DNA of 60,000 nt from Gnetum montanum (taxonomy: Eukaryota > Streptophyta > Gnetopsida > Gnetales > Gnetaceae), in NCBI GenBank assembly GCA_015680685.1, contig MNCI01030540.1, positions 73,203 through 133,202 on the forward strand, read 5' to 3'. A model generated the notes under the pieces. That model saw only the letters and a list, made by a program, of their open reading frames with translations, searched no databases and was not told the origin of the DNA. A program made the position numbers and the translations under genes. Positions 9,766 to 21,700 of this stretch are shown here, one piece after another. Every line of letters begins with the position of its first letter. The first letter of the stretch is position 1.

Positions 9766-12059
9766 GGTAGATGTCAATCAGCCTGGGGGGTTTTCCGTGC
9801 TGTAGATAAGTTTTAATGTTTGCATACCACTCCTGGATATCCGCAGCACTGATAGAAGCCACGTGTTCCACCTGAGTGATAAGCTCTGTGCATTCCATAA
9901 TCGAGGTTGGCAAGTTTGCCAAGGAATGTGATGGAATTTTTAACACAAGGGTAGCTAAGGCATCTGCCATGGTGTTCTCATTTCATGGCACGTGTTGCAC
10001 ATCTATGGTTGCAAATTGCTTGAGCAAGATTTTTGCTAGATTGTAATAGGGTTGCAAGTGTGTAGCCTTTCAAGCATAGAACTCGGTGATTTAATTCATG
10101 ACTAGTTGTGAATCTCCCTAGATTGCTAGGTGTTGTATGCATAGTGCTCAGATAGTTAAGAGGCCTCTGAGTAGCCCCTCGTATTCTGCCATGTTGTTGG
10201 TGCAAGGGAACGAAAATCGATAAGATGATGGATGCATTACCCCAGAGGGGAATGTGATGATGATAGCAGCGCTACCTCCTCACGCAGTTGAGGCACCGTC
10301 AAAATGTAAGGTGGCTTCGAAATGCGACAGAACGATGTTAACATTGCTAACATATTCATCCAGGAATTTAGGATCTATGGTTGCTTGGTTGTCGACTGGC
10401 GAGGCTGTGAGTCGGGTCACTATGGCTTGACCCTTTGTTGACAATTGACTTACATAGCGTAGATCAAACTCCGCGGTTATTGCCTTCCATCAGGCTATCC
10501 TGCTACTTTCGTATAAGTTGTTAGTGATAGACCGGAGTATATTGCTTTTGCATATGATGTTGGTTGTACTGCGGAACAGGTAATGCCGCCACTTTTTTAT
10601 TGCAAACACTAAGGCAAGAAAATTCCTCTCCACTTTGTTGTACTTTGCCTCATGTGCTATTAGCACATGACTCAGATAATACACCAATATCTTAGAACCA
10701 TCGTCTTATTTCTAACATAACAGTTCCGCGATAGATGTGTCAAAGGTGATGAGGTAGAAAAAGAAGGGTTTATCCCTTTATGGAGGATGCACAATCGAGA
10801 GGTGTGAGAGTTCCTTCTTTAGGTCGTCGAAGGCTTGTTGACACTGGGTTTTCCATTCGAAGTTAACCCGTTTCTTCAGAAGGTGTTGCATGGGGTGTAA
10901 CTGGTTGGTGAACCTTGCTATAAACCTTCGAATGAATTGCACTCTACCTTGTACACCGCGTAGCTCCTTAAGGTTTGTGGGAGGTGCTAGGTTGATGATG
11001 GTCTTGACTTTTTCAGGGTCCACCTGTATTCTAGCCTCCGATACTACAAACCCTAACATGCATCCAGTTTTCACCCCAAAGACGCACTTCTTAGGATTGA
11101 GGCATAAGTCGTGCATTCAGCAACATTTGAGGACTACCCCTAGATTGCGTGGGTGATCAGCTACCTCCTTGGACTTGACTACTATATCATCCATGTAGTC
11201 ATTTAGTGTTTCCAGGATGTAGTCACTGAAAATGTAAGTCATGGCTCACTGGTAGGTTACTCCAGCATTCTTGAGCCTGAAAGGCATCATGGTATAGTAG
11301 AAGGTCCCCCATGGGGTCATGAATGTTGTTGATAACTAGTGCTCTGGGTTATTGTGGATTTGGTTGTATCCAGAGAAACCATCCATGAAGGATAGTAGAG
11401 CATGGCCAACCATAGTGTCAATGAGCTGATCCATGCTCTAGAGTGGGACATTGTCTTTAAATTGTTGCCTTGTTCAAGTCCCGGAAGTCTATACAAATCT
11501 ATATTCCTCCCGTTTTCTTCGAAACCACAATGATGTTGGATACCCACTCTAAATAGTCAACTGCGCAAATGAAACCTGCTTGGTATAGCTTGGTGATTTC
11601 ATCCCTCACAGCTAGTGCGATTTCTAGCTTAACTTTGCAAGCCTTCTGCTTGACTGCCTTCATGTGTGGATCTAGGACGATGTTGTGCTGAATTAGCCAC
11701 AGGTCCAGACCCAGCATGTCGCTGTACAACCATGCGAATACATCAATGTTATCTTGCAGAATCTTGACTACATTTTCATGCATTTGTGTGTCATGGAGGG
11801 AGATGAGTTTCAACATTTTCACCTCCCCCTTTGATGTGGTCATAGGCATCTCAACAACAGGGTCCTCAGTTACATCCCCGACCTCTAAGTCTAGAGCTTG
11901 AATCAAATGCTTGGGCCAATATGGGGATGCTTCTAAGGTTGCTACAGTGCTAGTTGTGGTCGACTCCCAGTCGATTGTGTCAGGGTTCAACTGTCTTACG
12001 AGCTTGCCCTGCGGCCCTACTAACATTAAAGACATGTAAAGGTCATGATGGGTTTCCAT
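9766..12059 (-). pseudogene. Element C RT and two RNase H domains, broken
   Basis: Minus strand, upstream part of pol. From 12059: an N-terminal extension (TEDPVVEMPM), then ITKLYQAGFI and WVSNIIVVSKK (RT start), a frameshift near 11515, the RT active site YMDD at 11186-11197 (LNDYMDDIVVKSK), LNPKKCVFGVKTG (about 11100), and the RT connection. The first RNase H has YYLSHVLIAHEAKYNKVERN (about 10630-10690). The second, archaeal-type, RNase H has HFDGAST...GGSAA near 10270-10310 and MADALATL near 9960. The E insertion follows. Several stops and shifts make it inactive. The dual RNase H places the element in the Tat lineage. Confidence 0.88.
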
Positions 12060-12211
12060 CTCTTGCTTGACCTGCCAACATAGAATGAAAGCCTAGTTAA
12101 GTGGCATCTGTTCGCAAAGATTGCATCTTGTGAAGAGTTTGGAAAGAAGCAACGAGATGCGTCTTGCGAAGCATGATGATGTAAAGATTACGAGTTTGCC
12201 AGTTTAGGGTC
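12060..12211 (-). repeat. Spacer before RT and one unit of C array 2
   Basis: Between the pol start and insertion A. It holds one array unit (TTTGCCAGTTTAGGGTC at 12195-12211), cut by A exactly at GGGTC. The array continues at 29502. Confidence 0.7.
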
Positions 12212-12355
12212 TAAAACACCACAAGATTCGGAGCTTAGTACTTGTCCAACACCAAACAGGTCCCTGGGACCCCAGATGACAACAGCTACATTTGGCGTCA
12301 AACATGGCAACTTCAGAGGTCAGATGCTCAATTTTCACTAAGTATGTAGTTCCAA

Positions 12356-12760
12356 CGTCTACGCCCAAGTGTATGTTCTCAGCGTATACGCTCAAATTCT
12401 CAGCGTATACGCCTAGCATACACGCCCCGCATGTACACTCACTAGGAACAACAGGTGCATACGCCCAGCATGAAACCACCAAAGACGACATGAAAATAGC
12501 ACTACAGAGCGAGATTTGGCACAAGGCAGTAACCATCAGCGTATATGCCCCAACGTATACGTCCAACACATCAACGTATATGCCCCAGTGTATACGTCCA
12601 GCATCCATCAGCGTATACGCCCAGCGTATACGCTAGCGTCCACAACATCTCCACCCGAGTTCGCATACGCCCAGCATATAAGCTCCGTGTATACGCCCGG
12701 TGTATACGCCTGCCTGATACAACGTATACGCCCAGCGTATACGCCTAGCAGATGTAATAT
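12356..12760 (+). repeat. GCGTATACGC-type motif cluster in the A LTR
   Basis: Well over ten copies of CAGCGTATACGCC or close variants, many containing the self-complementary decamer GCGTATACGC, unevenly spaced 10-30 bp apart. The same cluster is in the 3' LTR (28602-28810). Related TACGCTG words fill the leader and the 5' part of the antisense gene. Confidence 0.9.
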
Positions 12761-12799
12761 ATTGTATATTTGTAAATCTTATGCACCTGGTCAACGCGC

Positions 12800-12844
12800 C
12801 ACGTGTCTCCTAACCCGAGTCTAGCGTAACAACCGGTATAAAAG
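12800..12844 (+). promoter_or_regulatory. Element A LTR core promoter
   Basis: A G-box/ABRE-like CACGTGTC at 12800-12807 lies 30 bp before a strong TATA box, TATAAAAG, at 12837-12844. The pair is repeated in the 3' LTR (28865-28872 and 28902-28909). Transcription should start about 30 bp downstream, near 12875. ACGTGTC cores are known targets of plant bZIP factors; stress or ABA response here is inference. Confidence 0.75.
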
Positions 12845-13431
12845 CCCTAATTTCCCACTTGAACAAGGAGGCTGGTAAAATCTGAAATCATACCAAAGAG
12901 CAATTACACTGAGAACCAGAGCATAAAAACCTCTTACACTAGAAAACCCTGTACACTGAGCATATAGTCTCTACGCTAGCTTACAGTGTGATCCAGCCAC
13001 AGTCGTCTTTGCATCCACCAGGGCTTTCATCCACCTTGTGTTCCACTCACAACTGCATTTGACCGGTGCATGTATTTTCATTCCGTAATACCATTGTTAC
13101 ATTTTCTTCCTGCAATTGTTTATAGTTTGCATATATCTTGCACGTATTCTATCTACGCTTGTTTACGTCTACGCTCTGTTCACATCGTTTACGCTGTTTA
13201 CGCTCTGATTCATGCCCGTTACATAGTTTATGTATAACCCAGCGTATAGCACTTCGATGTATGTTCGGGGAAATCCTTGTCTGATTCGTGTGCGGACCAC
13301 CTAAGGTACTCTACCTTCGTTCACTCCAGCTCACCCTCAGGCGAAGGTAGGGTCGTCTATGCACGTCTTGCGATCCCACGGTCTCTGTTTCCTTCTAGTC
13401 AGAGACCAACGATTTTGGGCGGTACAGAAAT

Positions 13432-13450
13432 TGGCGCTAGAAGGAGGGCC
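13432..13450 (+). other. Primer binding site, element A
   Basis: TGGCGCTAGAAGGAGGGCC starts five bases after the LTR end. C has the same site with one change (TGGCGTTAG...), and B has TAGCGCTAGAAGGAGG. I do not name the tRNA. Confidence 0.75.
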
Positions 13451-14052
13451 TCTGTCTAAAACCTCACCTCTACACTCCCCAATGTCTACACTAATTAGCG
13501 TTTACGCTGCCCTGTTCCAAACTCACTCTCACCAAGTATTCCAGCGTCTACGCTGCCAACTCCACGTGGACTTTGTCCATAGAAACCCCAGCATCTATGC
13601 TGCCACACGCACACTACACATTTTACGCTACAGATTTTCCTTACGCCGCACATAAGGCTATAAAATTTTACGCTACATATTTTACGCTATGCTGTTGTCC
13701 ATTTACACTGTATGCTCTTTACGCTGTAGACCTCGTCTACGCTGCACACCAACTTTATCCCTGCTATTTTGTCTACGCTGCACTCTTTGCACCATACATT
13801 CTATTTACGCTGCCATACGTTATACCGCATTCTATACGCTGTAACCCTATTTTACACTCTACCCTAACACTGTATACGCTGCTTGGCATATACGCTGTAC
13901 ACCTTACTTCATAGACTCGTCTATGCTGACCCTATACGTTGTGCCCATATACACTGTATATGTTGTCCTTATACACCGGCAGTTATACGTTGTACACTGT
14001 ACTTACACTAATTTCACATCCCTACACCGTGTCACACCCTCAACAGATCATC
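13451..14052 (+). repeat. Element A leader, rich in TACGCTG words
   Basis: Noncoding leader between PBS and gag. From about 13490 to 14030 it has about 20 words like TTTACGCTG, CTATGCTG or ATACGCTG. Such words are nearly absent from the neighbouring gag-pro and pol coding DNA. Confidence 0.75.
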
Positions 14053-17000
14053 ATGAACCCTGTAAACACCACCGCTGCAACCACTCAAGTCACCGACGTC
14101 GTGGGCACCATGGCCATCCAACAGCCCACGGCACAACCCACAGTGGGGCCCCGTCGGTCCTTAAGGTTACAAGGGAGGAACTCAGCCTCTAACATTATAA
14201 CCCAATACCAGTATAACTTCATATGTCTGAAGATACAAGCTGGTCTGGTAGTGGATCAAACCGAAATGGAGGGGAAGAGGCAGTTCGAACTCTTCTAAAA
14301 GGGGGGATGCGAGTTCATCCCCTCTCCATACGATATAATCCTTGTTCTAGAACAGTACTCAGAGCTCGTTACACAACTCCTCCTGCAAAGGAGCCAGCCA
14401 TTGGATCAGCCTACGGTAGATCTCCAACCAGAAGAGGAGGATGAGTTCATGACCCAATTAGAACACGAGGACTCCTATCACACCCTCAGTCCACAAAACC
14501 ATGTCAACCCCATTTTTCATACAGACATAGGGGAAGTCATGCCCCTCCAACCCTCAGACTCACCCACGCACAAATGCCTCCACCGCAAACATCCTCATTT
14601 GCTCATGTTCCACCTCCGACTGACCCGCAATTCAGCACACTCCCTCTCGCTATCATCCACGATGCAGCAGCCAGCCCGTCCTCACAAGCACCATCCCCGC
14701 ACCATAACATGAGAGCAACCTTTGCACCTCGAGTGATAGGGATGCCACATGTGATACCAGCATCCACATCCGCCCACTACATTCCCCACATCCAAGTGCA
14801 CGGAGCCCCCTCGACTACAGTAACCCAACAAGGAGCTCCTTCACAAAATGTGGCTGGACAATGGGCAGCGATGGGTGCTCAACCATAGCAACATCAACCT
14901 CCTCACTATAACATACCACCCCATATGGTTCAACCAGCCAACATTCGCCCAGTACAGCCACAACCACAACAACAACAGCCTTTCCCCTATAACGTGTCAT
15001 CCCTAATGCCACCACCTATAAATGTGCCACAAGCACAACCCTCGGCTGCACAACTTTCAGCCTTTCAATCCACCATACAACACTCTAACCTGTACACTAT
15101 ACCACAACCTCAAGCTATCATGTCACCGAGTGCCCAAGACTAGGCAGATGCCAAAAAACTGATGCAAGAATTAACCGACGAGGTAAAGCGCCTCAAAACG
15201 GCTGCCGACGGAGAGCTGAAGGTGGTGGATTTCTACCACGATGACCCCATCAGCCCTTCCGTCCCACCTCTAACTTTTCCCAAAGGCATATCATTGCCGA
15301 CACTAACTAAGTATAACAGGGATATGGACACCAATGCACACTTCATAATGTTTAGGTTAGAATGCGCATTACTCCAAGCATGGCCCCATGCCATTCTCCA
15401 AGTGTTCCCCGTGTCTCTCGCAGGGAGAGCACTTGACTAGTATCAGGCCCTACCAAGGAATTCCATCTTCTCCTTGGAAGAGTTGTTACACCAGTTCGTG
15501 ACTCAGTTCAAGTATAACTTGAAACCTGAGGCAACATTGGACAGCCTCATACAGGTTAAACAAGCACCGATTGAACCTGTACAGAAATTCATTCAGAGGT
15601 GGAGTGCTGCTCTTAACGAGCTACACGAGCCAATCTCCCAAACATACCTGCTTATTATTTTGAAAGGGGATGTTAATGACTTTTTTAAATCCAAGTTGTA
15701 CTACCTTAACACGCGTAACCTCAACCAAGCTTTTGTACAGATCAAAAACATAGAAGAGGTGGCTCAAAACAGCCACGACTCTACATACTTAGCCTTTAAA
15801 AATCAACACACTAAAAAAGACAAAGAGAAGGCTAAAACAACTATAGCAGCGATAGCAGGAGTGCAACAAGCAAGCATGGCACACCAAAATAAGCCGCCCG
15901 TACCCCCTACTAACTATAATAAACCTACTCCCACAACCGCGCTAGAATCATCATCATCACAAAACCCAACAACGAACCGTACACGAAATTTCGAGAGGAA
16001 AGAACCCTCTCAATATATGCCTCTACCAATGAAGCCATCCTAGCTCTTTGATCAACTCCTGAAAGCTGGGTTGATGAAACATAAATAGTTATTCGTCGCA
16101 GCCATCCAGAGACATGACCGGTTCTATTAGCTCGTTCAGAACCCAAGCTTAGCGATGCCAGATGAACCTCCAGTGCCCAAAGGCTTTAGAATGGATCGCT
16201 TCTGTGATTATCATCAATGCAATAGGCACAACACGAATTACTATTTCATCTTAAAACAGGACATACAGCGGATGATCTATGATGGCCAAATCACCTTTGA
16301 CGAGGCCAACCCGATCCAACCGCAGAATCAAGCTATGGGAGTGTATAAAGACCCTCTGAACATCAAAGAGGTGTCGTACGTCATCAATACAATCTACCTT
16401 GATGATGATTCCGAGACACCCAACATTAACACCATCTACCCTGAGTGTACACAACAAACACCTAACAGGTCGTTTATAGTTCACGTTCCTACTCCTGCGT
16501 CCACGTCCATGCCCCAACCACCGCATGCCCCACAGCGGTCATATGTTGTTCAGGTGCCTCCAGCTGTAGCGACTTCTAACACCATGACACGCGACAAACC
16601 ATATGTGGTGCATGTCCCTCCCGTCATTCCCTCAAATGCACCAACCCCTTCTACTCAGCCTGCCCCTTTCGTAGTTCGAGTACCACCAGCAGACACCACA
16701 GCGGAGATCCAACCTCCGCCAAAACCAACCTCGTATGTCGTTAGGATACCCAAAATTCCTAATCATTACCAAGCCTCCACCTCACAAATTCAAGGCGAGC
16801 CTAGCCCCTACGTCATTAGGGCACCTGGCTAGCCTTATGACCAATCACATCCGACTGTCCAACTGCAACTCCACCCAGCTCCATATGTGGTAAGAATCCC
16901 CGGGCAACCCGAGGCTCCAAGACCAGCCCCACCTCCACGCCACACATGAGAACGCTTAGCAAATAGGCTTACACGTGAACGTGTGGAGACGGAACACCAA

Positions 17001-18243
17001 TAGCTAGCTGTGGGGCCACCTAAGCCCACTCCACTTAACTCCGTACCCATGTCTTCACCTAACAACCCACCGAACGCAGGCAACGAAAGTGAATCATCTA
17101 AAAAACATGAACCATCTAAAACAACGACTCCGAGCAAAAATGACAAACCAATAAAACACGAAATAAAACTTTTGGGCCAAATGGACCCAGTCATCGTCGA
17201 TAAAAACGTCCACAATAGTAGAGACTTCGCAACATCTTTGACACAAGTCACCCAAGCATTTAAGCAAAAGAACACTTCACTAAGCTTGTATGACCTAGTT
17301 CTAACATCGCAAACACATAGTGAAGCTTTGGTATGTATGTTGACGTCAATCCCAGTAAGCAAGGACTCCTCCAAACGAACCCTCCATTCACGCGGTAATG
17401 TACTCGCCTCACGGGACAACTCCTAAACCATTAAGCTTCCATAACGACAATATTAATATGGACAAGAAAATAGGGGAGGTAACAACAACTCCCATATTCA
17501 TAACAGTACACATGAACCAGTTCCAGATACATAGGATCCACGTAGACGATGGAGCTGCTACGAACGTGGTACCATACCCAATTGTTGAACAACTAGGGCT
17601 GACAGAGTCAATCAAACCCACTGCGACTACATGTTTAAAATCATTCAGCGGGTCACGCGTGATGGTCAAAGGAATAGTGACCTTAGACTTCATAGTAGGG
17701 GATCAATTTCCCATGTCTGCCAATTTCCTAGTGGTCGATGAAATGCCAGGATTCAACTGAATACTAGGAAGACCCTAGTTGGCCCAACTAAAAGCGGTCT
17801 CCTCCCCTGTACACCAAGAGATCCACCTGCCTTATGAAGGTGGTGAAATCATTATACACGAGGAGGCTACTATGCCTATCATTTCATCACATGTAGACAT
17901 GGACCAAGGCTCAAAGGTCGAGCTTGAAGAGCCTAAACAAAATGATAAAAATGCACGACAACTGGTAAGCAATAAGCCTTTAAACACGAAACAGGATCCA
18001 CCTAAAACGGAAACACCTGCATCTAACATTGTACATGTGCCATCTCAAATAGAAACTAACATAGAACTCATAACAAATGCCGAAACATCTGAAAACACTA
18101 ACACAGAAGCCATTCCATCAGACGTCCCTTGGGCCGGATTACCGTTTAACATAATCAACGAAGGGGATACTGAATACAGAATCATACCCATTGACACATC
18201 GCCTAACATTAAAAGGAAGAAAATTAAAAAATTACTAAAATAA
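14053..18243 (+). pseudogene. gag-pro: Element A gag-protease polyprotein, broken
   Basis: Gag packages the element RNA; the fused aspartic protease cuts the polyproteins. The ATG at 14053 opens MNPVNTTAATTQ. Then come SLRLQGRN, a long Pro/Gln-rich stretch (14574-15143), the retrotransposon gag domain (15230-15760: DDPISPSVPPLTFPKG, then ALPRNSIFSLEELLHQF), a zinc finger of C-H-H-C type at 16200-16270 (FCDYHQCNRHNTNYY, last Cys lost to Tyr), a Pro-rich linker with repeated YVVRVPP-like motifs (16460-16830), and retropepsin with HVDDGAATNVV at about 17540-17570 and the MPGFN...ILGRP flap region near 17740-17780. Stops occur at 14296, 15141, 15438 (Trp), 16041 and 17758. One frameshift lies at about 14560-14570 and one near 17375; B reads gag and pro in one frame, so fusion is ancestral. 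Confidence 0.9.
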
Positions 18244-18249
18244 TACCAT

Positions 18250-18525
18250 CTCAACCATTCTAAAACGACATTAAACTATAACAACTCAAAAACAAAACAC
18301 ATAAAAACAACAATAAAAGAGAGACAAAAACATTAAACTACACTCCCTGTCTGAAAAGACGTTAAACTATCATGTCCGCAATAACATAAAACTAGCCATG
18401 ATCAGAAATGGTCAGTCAACCAAGAAACCCATCCACGTTGTACAAAATGCTACTTGTTTACAATGGGGCCCGAAATGGCCTTAAACTACGCATAGAGGCC
18501 TGAAATGGCCTTAAACTAGATCACA
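18250..18525 (+). repeat. TAAACT-type array after protease, element A (array 1)
   Basis: About seven units with the core TTAAACTA, e.g. GAAATGGCCTTAAACTA near 18471 and 18502. It lies between the end of gag-pro and the 3' end of the antisense gene, a convergent gene junction. Confidence 0.8.
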
Positions 18526-18797
18526 CACTTGTGCTTCATTTCTCCTCTTATAATTACATCCGCATATTACACTTAGAACAAATAAAAAAATATATAAACC
18601 AAAATATTTTACATTGCCGTGTCGTGTGTGCAATCAAACTCAAAATCAACAAAAAATATTTATACATGCAATGCTATACAATTATATGTGTCAATTGTTT
18701 CCGTTCATCTCAAAGTTTTCAAGTTACAATTCCCGTATCAATTTGAGTCAGCATAGTTCCGAAGACAAAACTAAAAGCTAAAAAAACAAAAAAAAAA

Positions 18798-21700
18798 CTA
18801 AGCATCTGGGACAGGAGGATCGTCCCCTTTAGATCCACCAGCGTCAGGGGCGCTGGCTCCACTGGAGCCAGCTTCTTGAGCATCATCGCCGCCTTCACCC
18901 TGAAAATACAAGATGAGACAACCAATGTAAGAATAAGAGAGCATCAAAATTTCAAACATCCTTTAGCAAATCAGTTTAACAATGACAAAATACTTACCAT
19001 AGGAGATCTCCCCAAACCGAACTCCAATCGACGAAGGATTTCTTCCTCCAAAACACTAGCCCAATCTGTTTCACCAAGGCCTAGGTCGATGTTGGCCAAG
19101 GCCTTTCCCTTATCAACAGCCAACCAGATTGGACGTTTCAGAGGAAATTCACCCACAGTAACTTCCCCAGAAGCAGTTGTAATAACCCTCTTAGGAGATT
19201 CCATCTCAACTATGGGGTTCTCTGCAAAGGTATCAAACGCAGAACGTAAGCCCGAACCCTCTACGAACATCTCAAGTTGTTGTTTCTCTATTGAAACTTC
19301 TTTTAATGATTTCTTATAATGGTGCTTATGATTTTTCTCATCTTGGCCCCACTTATGCACCTTGGAGGCAAATTCCTTCCAATCCTGGCACTTCAGATTC
19401 AATAGTTCTCTCTAGGCTTTATGTTCCGTGAACCTCCGAGTTAGTGACGCATGGTGATTTAACAAGTTCCAATATCTATTGTACATAATTTCGGATGTTT
19501 TCCAGAACTATCACCTGCTAATCGAGCTAAAGCAAATTCATAACGAGCTTTGAGATTGTCGTGTTCAGTCGATAGCTCAGAGACTTCCTTCTCCTTTGTC
19601 TAGATCTGCAACCATAGTTGTTCGATGGATCGCCTACAGGTCCATACCGACTTGGCGTTATGGACAAGTTTTTCCACCACCTCATTGTAAACCGGCCTTG
19701 GTGCCTATTCCACTTCTAGGGGTAGTGTAGCCAAACTGTCAATGCTGATCATCTCAGCAGGATCCCATCTTAACTTGGCACCTATGTGTATGAAAAGATC
19801 AAATGTTAAGGCAATAGAAATAGGGTGTGATGCTCTAAAATGGCAAGCCATTTAAAAACATTATATCTATTCCAGGGTCGACCTCCTGAATTCATTCGAC
19901 AACTTCTTCCACGATTCCGGCCACAAAATCCATCTTACTTGGCATTTTAGACCAAGTAAATGGCTCACGGGTGCAGGAACTAACCTCATAGGTACATCCA
20001 AGCACACCATCCTAGTCTCGCTGCCTTCGTCTAACAAATGAAAACATGAAAATAAAATACCGTAGGAATGACAACTAACAAGGCAAGTTGAAATAAGATA
20101 AAAAGAAAACATACTAGGACAAGTTTCTTCAGCTCGTCTGTGTCTATTATAAATGGAGGTCCCCGATGATTCCCTGGTCGTAATAGACACAGACTCGTCG
20201 ATGTCTTTAGGTGCATCCTGGGACTTGGCTGTATCGAACAAGTGGTTGATCCTCGGGCGGGATAGTTGACCCCGATCCCGTAGAACAAACTTGTTACCCG
20301 CACGGACTACCAAAAACTCGGCGAAGTGACGAAGGTAACCAGCGAAGAAGGTGAAAGTGAAGTGGGATTGTGCCTCGACATTCGAGTGCAACCACACTAT
20401 CTCCTTGTGCATGCCCGACAACAGAAACTCAGCCCAGTTATAGCGCATGCTAGTTTCCATGATAGTTCTCATAATGCGCACAGCCTCAACCCCAAAGCTT
20501 TTCACCTAAGAAAGGGTTTTGGGAAATACCCGTGCCCTAAACAGGGGATACAGTTCATTCACTTCTTCAACCTTCGCCTTCCCCTGCATCGGGAACCCCT
20601 TGGCACCCTTGGCCAGGCCCAACCAGTCCTCCAACTCGCGCACCGTATGGAGCTCTTTATGGGCTCTGTCTAAGAATACATTTATGCCATCTGTCGTTAC
20701 CCCGAATAAGTTTGAGAAAAACTCGAGTGACAGATGAAAAATCACCTTAACACCCTTAATCCGGGTGCTGTAGTATGAGATAGACTCATTAAAAGAATCC
20801 ACGATCCTAATCATTTCCCCTATTGATACATGAGGACTTGGGGTCATGAGGAGCTCCATAAGGCCGACATTATTCAAGCAGTGAACAATAGAAGGCGAGG
20901 CATGGTTACGCAACCACTTCTGAGCCTTAGTCACCTCCCTGAACTTCATTGACAATGTTGTCTCAGTTTTCCAAGTTGTGATGGAATCCCCGCTAGGAGG
21001 TGCATCAACTGCAAGCGCAATATAAGATTGTTGTATTAGTATAATCCTCGGCAGTTAAAACACGTTAGCACATCAAAAAGACATTGTCATTTACCTCTCG
21101 TAGTAGACTTGGATGTGCTTCCTAGACTGGAGTCACGAGGGAAAACTGGCCCCTGGTCTGACCAATCTTTATCCAGCCATCCACGGGCTTGGCACAGTGC
21201 CAACGCTCTAGAGAATTGTTGATAAAAATAAATGATGTCCCCCTTCATTAGACCTATTACAGTTTTACGAAGGGTAGGACCCGCCATAAATGCCTCTAGG
21301 GCAGTACGAGTTAAGGAAAGCCCATCATCTTCGACGCATATTCCATCCGCATTAACTTTTGGCCTACAAACGAAAGAATGTTAGAACTGAGGCAAAACGT
21401 CAAACGATGAAAAGACGCGATAAACTTGAATGATCCTACCTGCCTACTCGATACACTGTTCTGAGAGGGTTCTGGAATAACGTATGCGCACGCACCGCTA
21501 AAAACAAAGTATTATCGAGGTAGTCCTGCCCTCGTGGCAATCGGGCCCACACGCGCGCTAACGGGCGTGTGGACTTAGGCCCGCGGGAAGAACCATCCTC
21601 ATTCGTAAATGGCCCCTCGTCGATGTCTTCCATGAAGACAACGACACCCTCTGCAGCTCCTAGCAGCATCGCCTCAACTATGCTCCACGCCACCAATTCA

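Larger units (their letters stand above)
12212..13426 (+). mobile_element. Element A 5' LTR
   Basis: 1215 bp against 1080 bp for the 3' LTR. The difference is mainly about 150 bp at 12357-12507, present here and absent between AGTTCCA and CACTACA in the 3' copy. This LTR carries the GTATACGC repeat cluster, a G-box/TATA promoter and a pyrimidine-rich end next to the PBS. Confidence 0.93.

Noticed and set aside
12204-12824. ORFs with repeated SVYAQRIR-type peptides, on both strands
   Set aside because: By-products of the GTATACGC repeat in the A LTR; no start context and not conserved between LTRs.
20116-21008. Naming the antisense protein after a known domain (plant mobile domain, or the putative plant transposon protein domain)
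   Set aside because: Only a loose resemblance by eye in exon 4; no diagnostic motif. Left unnamed until a profile search is run.
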